This document shows positions 14,300-20,825 of a stretch of DNA of 24,386 nt, one piece after another (positions within the stretch are counted from its first letter, which is position 1; every line of letters starts with the position of its first letter). The stretch comes from an uncultured Eubacteriales bacterium. Its GTDB lineage: Bacteria > Bacillota > Clostridia > Oscillospirales > Oscillospiraceae. A program made the translations under genes and the position numbers. The notes below the pieces were generated by a model. That model saw only the letters and a program-made list of their open reading frames with translations, had not been told where the DNA came from and did no database searches. The stretch is taken from positions 1 through 24,386 of the forward strand of contig URDK01000032.1 of the NCBI GenBank assembly GCA_900546485.1, in the 5' to 3' direction.

Positions 14300-14968
14300 A
14301 TGGAGCAGAAGAAGCCCATACCCCACATAAGCAGCCGGCTGCGCCACCAGATACTCGAAGTGCCGAACGAGGCGCGCGGCGTCAGCGGCATTGTGATAAA
14401 CGGTAAGAGAATAAAGACGTTGGTGTTCACAACGGACATAGCGATAATCCGCAACTGCTCGGCGGACGCGGTGCTGGCGGTGTACCCCTTCACTCCTCAG
14501 CCCACGATATCGGACGCGATACTGCGCTACTCATCTCTGCCCGTCTTCTGCGGCGTCGGCGGAGGGACCACCCAGGGCATACGCACCACACAGCTCGCCT
14601 GGGACGCGGAGGCAGAGGGCGCCATGGGCGTTGTGGTCAACGCGCCGATGGGGAATCTGGACATAGAGCGCATCTGCAACTACATCGACATCCCGCTTGT
14701 CGTGACGGTGCTCAACGAGCACACGGATATCCAGGCCCGCCTCTCCGCGGGAGCCTCCATCCTTAACGTCTCCGCCGCGGCGCGCACGCCCGAGGTGGTG
14801 CGGCGTATACGCGACAAGTTCCCGGACGTGCCCATAATCGCCACCGGCGGCCCCACGCCCGAGAGCATCTCCGCCACCGTAGAGGCCGGTGCCAACGCAA
14901 TAAGCTACACCCCGCCCTCCACCAAGGAGCTCTTCTCCCGCATGATGGAGGATTACCGCGAGCGGTAA
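14300..14968 (+). CDS. TIM-barrel protein, phosphate-binding type, function unknown
   Basis: A 222-residue protein with the strand-helix pattern of a (beta/alpha)8 barrel. The C-terminal part carries the two glycine-rich phosphate-binding turns typical of ribulose-phosphate-binding barrels: IIATGGPTPESI and VEAGANAISYTPPS; a third glycine-rich turn, FCGVGGGTTQG, lies in the first half. No catalytic set that I know is visible, so substrate and reaction are unknown. AAGGAGG 7 bases before the ATG is a perfect ribosome binding site. It diverges from pncB, sharing a 181-bp intergenic region, which hints at but does not show a link to NAD or nucleotide-sugar phosphate chemistry. Confidence 0.8.
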   Translation: MEQKKPIPHISSRLRHQILEVPNEARGVSGIVINGKRIKTLVFTTDIAIIRNCSADAVLAVYPFTPQPTISDAILRYSSLPVFCGVGGGTTQGIRTTQLAWDAEAEGAMGVVVNAPMGNLDIERICNYIDIPLVVTVLNEHTDIQARLSAGASILNVSAAARTPEVVRRIRDKFPDVPIIATGGPTPESISATVEAGANAISYTPPSTKELFSRMMEDYRER

Positions 14969-15065
14969 GGGCGCGAGTTCACAAAAAGTTCATAATCATC
15001 CCCCTCTGGTGATATAAGCCGGATACAATTCGGTGCTATGTTTTTGCCAAAGGGGGAGATTTTTT

Positions 15066-15456
15066 ATGAAGAGAACGGCGGCATTTCTGCTTGCCCTGGC
15101 GCTGATGCTGAGCCTGGCCGCCTGCGGGTCGGCGGGGGAAACAGTCATCGCGCCCGGCGGCAGCCATCCCGCCTAGAACTGCACCTTCGTGACGACGGAC
15201 GCCTCGCTCGTGCCGGAGGACAGGATAATGCTCATCGTCCCCGACCTCGGCTCCATCCGGGCGACACCCCCTTTGCGCGGATGGAGCTGCTGCACGTCAA
15301 CGACATCAGCGGCGACGACCAGGAGGCCTTCCGTGCGATAAGGGACATGAATGCCGTTAAATACCATGTTTACCCAGAAGGTTACATGATGCGCGATCCC
15401 CGGAGAACCAGAGGGAGCAGGTGCGCGTGTCGAAGCAGGCCGTGAAGCTCTACTAA
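15066..15456 (+). pseudogene. decayed lipoprotein gene
   Basis: An ATG at 15066 with GGGGGAG upstream begins a perfect lipoprotein signal (MKRTAAFLLALALMLSLAAC) but a TAG at 15174-15176 stops it after 36 residues. The same protein appears to go on in frame after the stop (FVTTDASLVPEDRIMLIVPD), then shifts frame near 15260-15280 (MELLHVNDISGDDQEAF ... YHVYPEGYMM) and shifts again near 15390-15400 to finish as QVRVSKQAVKLY with TAA at 15454-15456. One stop and two frameshifts argue for decay. A 36-residue lipopeptide could still be made. The 135-residue open frame running across it mixes true and false reading frames. Confidence 0.75.
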
Positions 15457-15473
15457 AAGGCATAAAAAGGCTG

Positions 15474-15504
15474 AACTGCCCCGGGAAACCAGGGCAGTTT
15501 TTTG
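15474..15504 (+). terminator. terminator after the lipoprotein pseudogene
   Basis: AACTGCCC (15474-15481) pairs with GGGCAGTT (15492-15499) around a 10-base loop and is followed by T residues to 15503. Confidence 0.8.
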
Positions 15505-15527
15505 CAAGAATAAATTGAAAATTTTTC

Positions 15528-15556
15528 TTGATTTTACAAGATATATCTGCTACACT
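15528..15556 (+). promoter_or_regulatory. promoter of the secreted-protein gene
   Basis: TTGATT (15528-15533) and TACACT (15551-15556) are 17 bp apart, in an AT-rich stretch 61 bp before the start codon at 15617. Confidence 0.65.
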
Positions 15557-15558
15557 AA

Positions 15559-15578
15559 TGGTTAGTCAAGACTAACCA
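15559..15578. promoter_or_regulatory. 20-bp perfect palindrome at the transcription start
   Basis: TGGTTAGTC and GACTAACCA flank a central AA. It begins 3 bp after the -10 box, so it spans the expected start point: an operator for a dimeric repressor, or a hairpin at the very 5' end of the message that protects it. Confidence 0.7.
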
Positions 15579-15616
15579 GCAACTGACTTAAAAAATAAAA
15601 AAAGGGAGGAAAAAAC

Positions 15617-16627
15617 ATGACCACGCGCATCAAAAAATCACTCTTTGGATTGTTTACAGCAAGCGCAATGGCCACATCACTTTTCACCTCTGCATTTGCA
15701 CTGGACGCAACGCAACCCAACGAGGATGTATTGGATCAATATCTTATTGAATCCGGGTATTCTCAACGTTTTATCGATGCAATCGATGAAACCATCAAGT
15801 TGAGGCTATATGAAGGGCAGTATGTACACCAGTCTACAGGAACAACCTATGGCGTCTTTACTGAGGAGTATCAGGTTGCATATACATTAAATGACAATGG
15901 AACCATAGCAATTGACGACGAGAACTTAAACGAGTTTGAGAGGCTCCTTGAAGACCGACCCATAGTAGAAAAAATTATCGATTCTAACGAATCGAAGGCC
16001 AATTTGATTACAAGCTTGGAAGGCTTTGACCTAGACGTTAAGACCGTTCAAGCAATGCCCATAGAAACAGCTCTTCGAACTCTTAGTAATTGGACCGCAG
16101 ATTGCGTTGTAAGCCACAAATCGTATAGTGGTGGCGTCGCTAAGAAAGAACTCACATACACTTGGCAATGGGAGTATAGTCCTGTGTGGACATTAACTGA
16201 CAAAATGGCTGTCGCATGGAGTGGAGACTTTACTGCCGACGAAGATTCAATTTACTGGACGTATAAAAAGAACGTAGGGTATACTGGAACTGGAGTATCA
16301 GGAAATGCATACACTGATAGCGGCTATGGATATGATGACTATGAACCAAATGCCGGCTGTGCTGTCGGATTTGACATCAAGGGTACATATGTAGGGACTT
16401 ATGATATATACCACGCTGGCTCTCTATCGGTAAGCCTTACAAAGGTTACAAATGAAAAAACAGCGGAATCAGCTATTGGTAGGTATTATCATGTAAAAAT
16501 ACTTCCTAACCTTTCGCTAGGTTTCTCAAAGTCTGGGCCGAGCATTAGTGTCACAGCGGGAACTTCCTATGACCAATCTCCGGACAGTGCAGCCTCCTTC
16601 TGGTCAACGACTTCGGGCAAGCCCTAA
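15617..16627 (+). CDS. secreted protein of unknown function, AT-richer than neighbours
   Basis: A 336-residue protein with a type I signal peptide (basic TTRIKKS, hydrophobic core, cleavage after SAFA near residue 28). The mature N-terminus (about 35-70) is helical and acidic; the rest is rich in Trp, Tyr, Gly, Ser and Thr with beta-strand pattern (LTYTWQWEYSPVWTL, YTGTGVSGNAYTDSG), as in small secreted beta proteins. Only two cysteines are seen in the mature part, so one disulfide is possible. I recognise no family. Base use is clearly different: 26 of 60 bases are G+C at 15781-15840, against 41 of 60 at 14761-14820, so recent transfer is likely. GGGAGG precedes the ATG. A 53-codon membrane-protein gene follows 9 bp later. 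Confidence 0.8.
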   Translation: MTTRIKKSLFGLFTASAMATSLFTSAFALDATQPNEDVLDQYLIESGYSQRFIDAIDETIKLRLYEGQYVHQSTGTTYGVFTEEYQVAYTLNDNGTIAIDDENLNEFERLLEDRPIVEKIIDSNESKANLITSLEGFDLDVKTVQAMPIETALRTLSNWTADCVVSHKSYSGGVAKKELTYTWQWEYSPVWTLTDKMAVAWSGDFTADEDSIYWTYKKNVGYTGTGVSGNAYTDSGYGYDDYEPNAGCAVGFDIKGTYVGTYDIYHAGSLSVSLTKVTNEKTAESAIGRYYHVKILPNLSLGFSKSGPSISVTAGTSYDQSPDSAASFWSTTSGKP

Positions 16628-16636
16628 AGATTTGGT

Positions 16637-16798
16637 ATGCAGGCTATAAAGAGAATGCTGCTTGGAATAGCGGTTTCCCTGATGGGAATCTCTATTTCCT
16701 GCGGCTTTGACTCCAGCGACTTTGTTTTCATAGGTTGGGCTGTCTCGCTATTTGGCTTGATCATCGCAGTTATCGGCTATTATTTTACCGATGATTGA
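16637..16798 (+). CDS. small membrane protein, 53 residues
   Basis: ATG at 16637 to TGA at 16796-16798. The protein (MQAIKRMLLGIAVSLMGISI ... DFVFIGWAVSLFGLIIAVIG) has two hydrophobic segments, about 8-22 and 30-48, joined by a short polar turn, and a short acidic tail. It starts 9 bp after the secreted-protein gene and shares its terminator, so the two form a unit. No clear ribosome binding site is seen, so translation may be coupled. The arrangement recalls secreted-effector/immunity pairs, but there is no homology I can point to; a plain small membrane protein is equally possible. Confidence 0.6.
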   Translation: MQAIKRMLLGIAVSLMGISISCGFDSSDFVFIGWAVSLFGLIIAVIGYYFTDD

Positions 16799-16802
16799 AA
16801 CC

Positions 16803-16842
16803 GAACAGGCCCGGGAGCTGTGCTCCCGGGCCTGTTTTCTTT
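16803..16842. terminator. bidirectional terminator at the right edge of the AT-rich patch
   Basis: A perfect 15-bp stem (16804-16818 with 16822-16836) has a TGT loop and is followed by TTCTTT; the complementary side gives a shorter U-run for the minus-strand gene ending at 16847. Confidence 0.9.
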
Positions 16843-16846
16843 GTGT

Positions 16847-17179
16847 TCAGTCCTCGACGTCCCTGAAGCCGTCGTCGTCGGGGTCGGCGATTTGGCGCTT
16901 GAGGGCGTTGAGCCTGCCGGCTATGTCGTCCGCGGGCTCGTTCATGCGCTTCTGCATCTCCTCGAGCAGGAAGCGCGAGCCGGATAGCATCGTATACGTC
17001 GCGCTGCGCGCCTTTCCGGCCTTAGAGAGCTCCTGAAGATTCAGACGCACCAGCTCGAGCTCGGCCTCCACGCTCTCGTAGAGGTCCTCATATTTTCCGA
17101 GCGCAGCGGCCAGCTCCTCCGCGCTGTGCTCCCCGGCCGTGTAGCCGCCGCCGGGCTCCTGCTTTGTGTACCTTTCCAT
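16847..17179 (-). CDS. small acidic coiled-coil protein, function unknown
   Basis: A 110-residue, mostly helical, acidic protein; heptad-like spacing of Leu from about 20 to 85 (AAALGKYEDLYESVEAELEL) suggests a coiled coil. No family recognised; the LAAALGKYEDLYE part resembles helical segments of many small phage and clostridial proteins. The start at 17179 has GGAGGT 7 bases upstream. The open frame extends 40 codons upstream into the MFS gene, but that part is arginine-rich shadow sequence. It follows the MFS gene by 17 bp and is expected to be co-transcribed with it. Confidence 0.75.
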   Translation of the reverse strand: MERYTKQEPGGGYTAGEHSAEELAAALGKYEDLYESVEAELELVRLNLQELSKAGKARSATYTMLSGSRFLLEEMQKRMNEPADDIAGRLNALKRQIADPDDDGFRDVED

Positions 17180-17196
17180 TAGCTTACCTCCGAATA

Positions 17197-18735
17197 TCAG
17201 TCGTCGCCGCCGCCGAGCGCCTCGAGCTTCGAGACCGGCGTGGGCTTGTTGTCGCCGTGCTTGACGAACAGCATGGTCACGAACGCCAGGAGCACGCACA
17301 CGCTGCCGTAGGGGAAGAGCACCGTGAGCGCCAGCCTGTCCATCAGGAAACCGGAAAAGATGGGTGTTATGGTCTGCGCCGCCATGCTGGCCGTATAGTA
17401 GAAGCCGGTATAGCGCCCCACATCGCCGCCGCGCGAGAGCTCGACGACCATGGGGTAGCTGTTGACGTTTATCGTCGCCCAGCCCACTCCAGCGAGGGCA
17501 AAGAGTATGTTCATAACGAGCGGCGAGCTGCCCGCGCGGATGAACGAGCCGGAGAGAAATGCGCCGCCGAGGATGACTATGCCCGCCAGAATGGTCTTCT
17601 TGCGGCCTATCTTAGAGGCCACGGCGCCGACGGGTATGTAGGAGACGATAGCCGCGCCTGTGGCGATAGTCAGCGTCGCGTTGTAGTCGAGGTTGAGCAC
17701 GCTGGAGGCGTATACCGCGTATTTGCTCGTTACCGCGTTGTAGCCGAAGAACCAGAGCACCACAGAGGCGAGAATGAGCAGCAGCGATTTGCGCTCCGCC
17801 TTCGAGAGCTTGCGGTCGCCGGAGCCGTCGTCGTCCGTCTCCTCGGTGTCGATTCCGTACTTTGCGCTCTCCTCGTGCATCTCGTGCACCAGCTGCGGCT
17901 CCTTGACCTTCCAGAGGAAGATGAGCAGCGAGCCGAGCATGATGCCGGATATGACGGCGAAGAACACGGTGTAGCTCATCAACGCGTTCTCGGCCTTGCC
18001 GGTGCCGAAGACCATGCCGAGAATGAGCACGATGATGCCGCCGGCCGCACCCATGAGATTTATGACGGCGTTTGCCTTGCTGCGAAGCGGCTTTATGGTC
18101 ACGTCCGGCATCAGGGCAACGGCAGGGCTTCGGAAGGTGGCCATGCTCAGCAGCACCAGGAGCAGGATACATACAAACAAAATGAGCGGCGTACGGTTTT
18201 CGGCCGTGGCCTGAGCGGCATAGGCCTGACGCGCGGGGACTACGTAGTTGGTGTAGTCCGGATTGGTGTCGCCGTTGGCGTCCTTCATCGTGATGGACAC
18301 GAACTCCTCGCGCGTGAATTCGTCCTGCACTACAAAAGTTTCGCCGTCCGGGGTTGTGGCGGTGAGGTCGGCGTCGTAGAGGGTCTCCTGCGCAGTGGGA
18401 TTGTCGATGGCCACGGGCGCGAGGGCCTTTATCTGCATGTCGTCCGCGAAGGAGAGAACGACGAAGAGCGCGGCCGCGGCGACGGTGCCGAAGATTATGA
18501 AGGGCGTGCGCCGCCCGCGCTTGCTCTTGCACTTATCCGATATCGTGCCGAAAAGCGGCAGCAGAAAGAGGGCAAGCACGTTGTCCGCAGCCATTATGAC
18601 GCCCGAGAGCGTCTGCGACATGCCGAATTTGTCGGTCAGTATCTTGGGAATGATGGTGTCGTAGGCCTGCCAAAAGGCGCAGATAAGGAAAAAGGCGAAG
18701 CCGACGAATATGGTGCGCTTGTAGTTTAGCTTCAT
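17197..18735 (-). CDS. MFS transporter with a long extracytoplasmic loop
   Basis: A 512-residue major facilitator of the kind annotated as SLC45/GPH-like sugar carriers, with about 12 hydrophobic segments in two halves. The loop after TM2 reads GTISDKCKSKRGRRTPFIIFG and the matching loop in the second half is ASKIGRKKT, both typical MFS marks. An unusual hydrophilic stretch of about 85 residues (about 95-182) lies between the third and fourth segments, where it would face outside; the central cytoplasmic loop (about 275-330) is charged. The substrate is unknown. An AGAGGGATAGA ribosome binding site precedes the ATG. It heads a two-gene unit and diverges from the GDPD gene. Confidence 0.9.
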   Translation of the reverse strand: MKLNYKRTIFVGFAFFLICAFWQAYDTIIPKILTDKFGMSQTLSGVIMAADNVLALFLLPLFGTISDKCKSKRGRRTPFIIFGTVAAAALFVVLSFADDMQIKALAPVAIDNPTAQETLYDADLTATTPDGETFVVQDEFTREEFVSITMKDANGDTNPDYTNYVVPARQAYAAQATAENRTPLILFVCILLLVLLSMATFRSPAVALMPDVTIKPLRSKANAVINLMGAAGGIIVLILGMVFGTGKAENALMSYTVFFAVISGIMLGSLLIFLWKVKEPQLVHEMHEESAKYGIDTEETDDDGSGDRKLSKAERKSLLLILASVVLWFFGYNAVTSKYAVYASSVLNLDYNATLTIATGAAIVSYIPVGAVASKIGRKKTILAGIVILGGAFLSGSFIRAGSSPLVMNILFALAGVGWATINVNSYPMVVELSRGGDVGRYTGFYYTASMAAQTITPIFSGFLMDRLALTVLFPYGSVCVLLAFVTMLFVKHGDNKPTPVSKLEALGGGDD

Positions 18736-18780
18736 TCTATCCCTCTCTCATCTAGTATTCGGTTTACGAGTTATGTCCTA

Positions 18781-18809
18781 AGTGTAAACTATATCGGGAG
18801 GCAATTCAA
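18781..18809 (-). promoter_or_regulatory. promoter of the MFS gene
   Basis: TTGAAT (18804-18809) and TACACT (18781-18786) on the minus strand are 17 bp apart, 45 bp before the start codon. Its -35 box is 7 bp from that of the divergent GDPD promoter. Confidence 0.65.
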
Positions 18810-18816
18810 CATTTAT

Positions 18817-18845
18817 TTGACGCTGGGGCCTGAGCGTTGTAAAAT
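18817..18845 (+). promoter_or_regulatory. promoter of the GDPD gene
   Basis: TTGACG (18817-18822) and TAAAAT (18840-18845) are 17 bp apart, 21 bp before the start codon at 18867, leaving a very short leader with the ribosome binding site. Confidence 0.75.
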
Positions 18846-18866
18846 GGACACACAGGAGGTGCTGGT

Positions 18867-19697
18867 ATGAAAACTGCACTGAAAGCATTGATGTACACAG
18901 CGGGCGGCGCGCTGGCCCTGACCGGGGCCTGTGCCTTCCTTGTCGCTCCCGGGAAGCGGAACAAGGAGCAGCGCGCACCCTTCATGGGCCGCAATTATGC
19001 ACACCGCGGCCTGCACAAGATAGATAAGAGCATCCCGGAAAACTCTCTGCCCGCCTTTGAGGCGGCGGCGCGCATCGGCTACGGAGTGGAGCTGGACGTG
19101 CACCTCACGCTCGATGACGAGCTGGTCGTGTTCCATGACGACGACCTCTCGCGCATCTGCGGCGTCGAGGGCAAGGTGGAGGAAAAGACCCTCGCCGAGC
19201 TCAGGCAGTATCGCCTCTGCGGCACGGAGTACGGCATTCCGACGCTGGGTGAGGTGCTCACGGCCATCAACGGGCGCTGTCCCATGATAGTGGAGCTCAA
19301 GCGCGGCAGCCGAAACCGCGAGCTCTGCCGCCGTACCTACGACATGCTCAAGGAATACAAGGGCCGCTGGTGCGTGGAGAGCTTCGACCCGCGCATAGTG
19401 TTCTGGTTCCGCGTCCACGCGCCGGAGGTGCTGCGCGGCCAGCTCTCAACGCGCATGTCCTCGCTCAAGAAGTCCACAAACCCCGTCCAGGCCTTCATTT
19501 TGAGCCGCCTTTTCACAAATTTCCTGACCCGCCCGCATTTTATCGCCTACGAGATAGGCCGCAAGCCGCTCACTGTGAAGTTCTGCGAGTTCCTGGGCGC
19601 CATGCGCGTCGCCTGGACCTCCCGCGAGTGGAAGACCGAGGAGAAGAACGACGCCGTCATCTTCCAGTTCTATCGCCCGAGAGTTAAATACAAATAA
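18867..19697 (+). CDS. glycerophosphodiester phosphodiesterase family protein
   Basis: A 276-residue protein with an N-terminal hydrophobic segment (about 5-27) that anchors it or acts as a signal. The GDPD catalytic residues are visible: His46-Arg47 in AHRGLH, Glu58 in PENS, Glu75 and Asp77 in VELDVHL, and His90 in FHDDDLSR; a second metal/phosphate region is IVELKRGSR. The family cleaves glycerophosphodiesters to glycerol-3-phosphate and an alcohol, in lipid turnover. The basic C-terminus (RPRVKYK) is open to question. An AGGAGGT ribosome binding site precedes the ATG. It is monocistronic, with its own promoter and terminator. Confidence 0.92.
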   Translation: MKTALKALMYTAGGALALTGACAFLVAPGKRNKEQRAPFMGRNYAHRGLHKIDKSIPENSLPAFEAAARIGYGVELDVHLTLDDELVVFHDDDLSRICGVEGKVEEKTLAELRQYRLCGTEYGIPTLGEVLTAINGRCPMIVELKRGSRNRELCRRTYDMLKEYKGRWCVESFDPRIVFWFRVHAPEVLRGQLSTRMSSLKKSTNPVQAFILSRLFTNFLTRPHFIAYEIGRKPLTVKFCEFLGAMRVAWTSREWKTEEKNDAVIFQFYRPRVKYK

Positions 19698-19707
19698 ACA
19701 GCAAACA

Positions 19708-19742
19708 AGCCCCCGGACCTCGGTCCGGGGGCTGTTTTTTTT
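19708..19742. terminator. terminator between GDPD and XRE genes
   Basis: AGCCCCCGGACC (19708-19719) is complementary to GGTCCGGGGGCT (19722-19733); the innermost pairs must open to make the loop. T residues run from 19735 to 19742. It serves GDPD and, less strongly, the convergent XRE gene whose stop codon touches the T-run. Confidence 0.88.
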
Positions 19743-19956
19743 ATTTGTACGGTTCAGGATTCGAGGTGCGGCGCAGCAGGTAGTCTGTGCTCACTCCGTA
19801 GAAATCTGCGATGAGGCAAAGCGTGCGCAGAGGCACGTTCAGACGCCCCAGCTCATAGTCCGAGTACGTCGTCTGATGAACGCCCAAATACTCCGCCAGC
19901 TCCCTCTGCGTCAGGTCTCTGTCCTCCCGCAGGTCGCGCAGCCTCGTCTCTACCAT
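19741..19956 (-). CDS. small XRE-family transcriptional regulator
   Basis: A 71-residue protein that is almost only a Cro/C1-type helix-turn-helix: LRDLREDRDLTQRELAEYLG (scaffold and helix 2) and VHQTTYSDYELGRLNVP (recognition helix and turn), then LIADFYGVSTDYLLRR. Such small regulators usually act as dimers on nearby promoters. GAGGTGAT is the ribosome binding site. It diverges from the ABC exporter operon and may control it. The start codon and ribosome binding site lie inside an 11-bp inverted repeat, so it probably controls itself. Confidence 0.92.
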   Translation of the reverse strand: MVETRLRDLREDRDLTQRELAEYLGVHQTTYSDYELGRLNVPLRTLCLIADFYGVSTDYLLRRTSNPEPYK

Positions 19957-19981
19957 AATATCACCTCGCTGATATTATGGT
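19952..19981. promoter_or_regulatory. inverted repeat covering the XRE start codon and ribosome binding site
   Basis: ACCATAATATC (19952-19962) and GATATTATGGT (19971-19981) are perfect complements with an 8-base gap. In the mRNA the start codon would be in the 3' arm and the core of the ribosome binding site in the loop; as DNA it would be a dimer operator. Confidence 0.7.
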
Positions 19982-19983
19982 CT

Positions 19984-20023
19984 AAGGCAATATCCCTTAT
20001 TGACTTTTAAGGGAATATACCTT
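19984..20023. promoter_or_regulatory. imperfect inverted repeat in the XRE-ABC intergenic region
   Basis: AAGGCAATATCCCTTA (19984-19999) and TAAGGGAATATACCTT (20008-20023) are complementary in 12 of 16 positions. It lies between the XRE gene and the ABC promoter, likely overlapping the XRE promoter, which I could not define. Confidence 0.5.
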
Positions 20024-20048
20024 AAAATGAACCGTCACAATATAGTAC

Positions 20049-20077
20049 TTGCACTGTATAGATGCATAGTGTATAAT
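20049..20077 (+). promoter_or_regulatory. promoter of the ABC exporter operon
   Basis: TTGCAC (20049-20054) and TATAAT (20072-20077) are 17 bp apart, 31 bp before the start codon at 20109. Confidence 0.82.
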
Positions 20078-20108
20078 CCCGCTTAGTACAGTTAAGGAGG
20101 ACCAACCT

Positions 20109-20825
20109 ATGTCCGATGAGCTGCTGCGCATCGATAACGTCACCAAAAAGTACGGCAAGACCGTCGCAAATTCCAATATAAGCTTTTCCGTGAATGCGGG
20201 GGAGACGGCCGTCCTGCTCGGGCCGAACGGCGCGGGCAAATCTACCATAATCAAGTGCATCGCCGGCCTGCTGCGCTTCACGGGCGACATATTCATCTGC
20301 GGTGAGAAGAACAAGACCCTGCCCGCAAAGCGGGAGCTGGGCTACATACCCGAGCTGCCCGCGGTCTACGAGCTGCTGACCGTGGAGGAGCACCTCGAAT
20401 TTATCCGACGTGCCTACCGTGTGGAGGACGACGGTTACGGCGACTCCCTGCTAGAGCGCCTGGAGCTCGACGACAAGCGCAAGAAGCTTGGCCGTGAGCT
20501 GTCGAAGGGCATGCAGCAGAAGCTCTCCATCTGCTGCGCGCTTGTCCACAGGCCCCGCGTGCTCATCTTCGACGAGCCGCTGGTCGGCCTCGATCCCCAC
20601 GCTATTAAGGAGCTTAAGACCATCTTCCGCGAGCTGCGCGCCGATGGCCGCGCCGTGCTCATCTCGACGCACATGATAGAGAGCGTCGAGGACTACTGGG
20701 ACGTTGCCCACATCATGATGAACGGCCGCTTTGCCGCCACCAAGCGCAACACGCCCGAGGACACCGAGAGCCAGAGCCTTGAGGACCTGTTCTTTGAGAT
20801 CACCGAAGGCGGTGAGCGCGCATGA
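20109..20825 (+). CDS. ABC transporter ATP-binding protein
   Basis: A 238-residue ATPase: Walker A GPNGAGKST (38-46), Q-loop replaced by a PELPAVY segment (81-87), signature LSKGMQQK (131-138), Walker B VLIFDE (151-156) and H-loop His188. The signature reads LSKGM instead of LSGGQ, common in the multidrug/bacitracin-type exporters. It drives the membrane protein encoded next, with which it overlaps by ATGA. AAGGAGG precedes the start codon. The substrate cannot be read from the sequence; the neighbouring XRE regulator suggests export in response to a signal. Confidence 0.95.
   Translation: MSDELLRIDNVTKKYGKTVANSNISFSVNAGETAVLLGPNGAGKSTIIKCIAGLLRFTGDIFICGEKNKTLPAKRELGYIPELPAVYELLTVEEHLEFIRRAYRVEDDGYGDSLLERLELDDKRKKLGRELSKGMQQKLSICCALVHRPRVLIFDEPLVGLDPHAIKELKTIFRELRADGRAVLISTHMIESVEDYWDVAHIMMNGRFAATKRNTPEDTESQSLEDLFFEITEGGERA

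Noticed and set aside
15560..15577. DtxR/IdeR-type iron box
   Set aside because: GGTTAG and CTAACC halves are present but six bases separate them rather than one, so the known consensus does not fit.
17164..18729. 521-residue open frame opposite the MFS gene
   Set aside because: Covers the same span as a clear membrane protein gene and has a low-complexity His/Glu/Arg composition.
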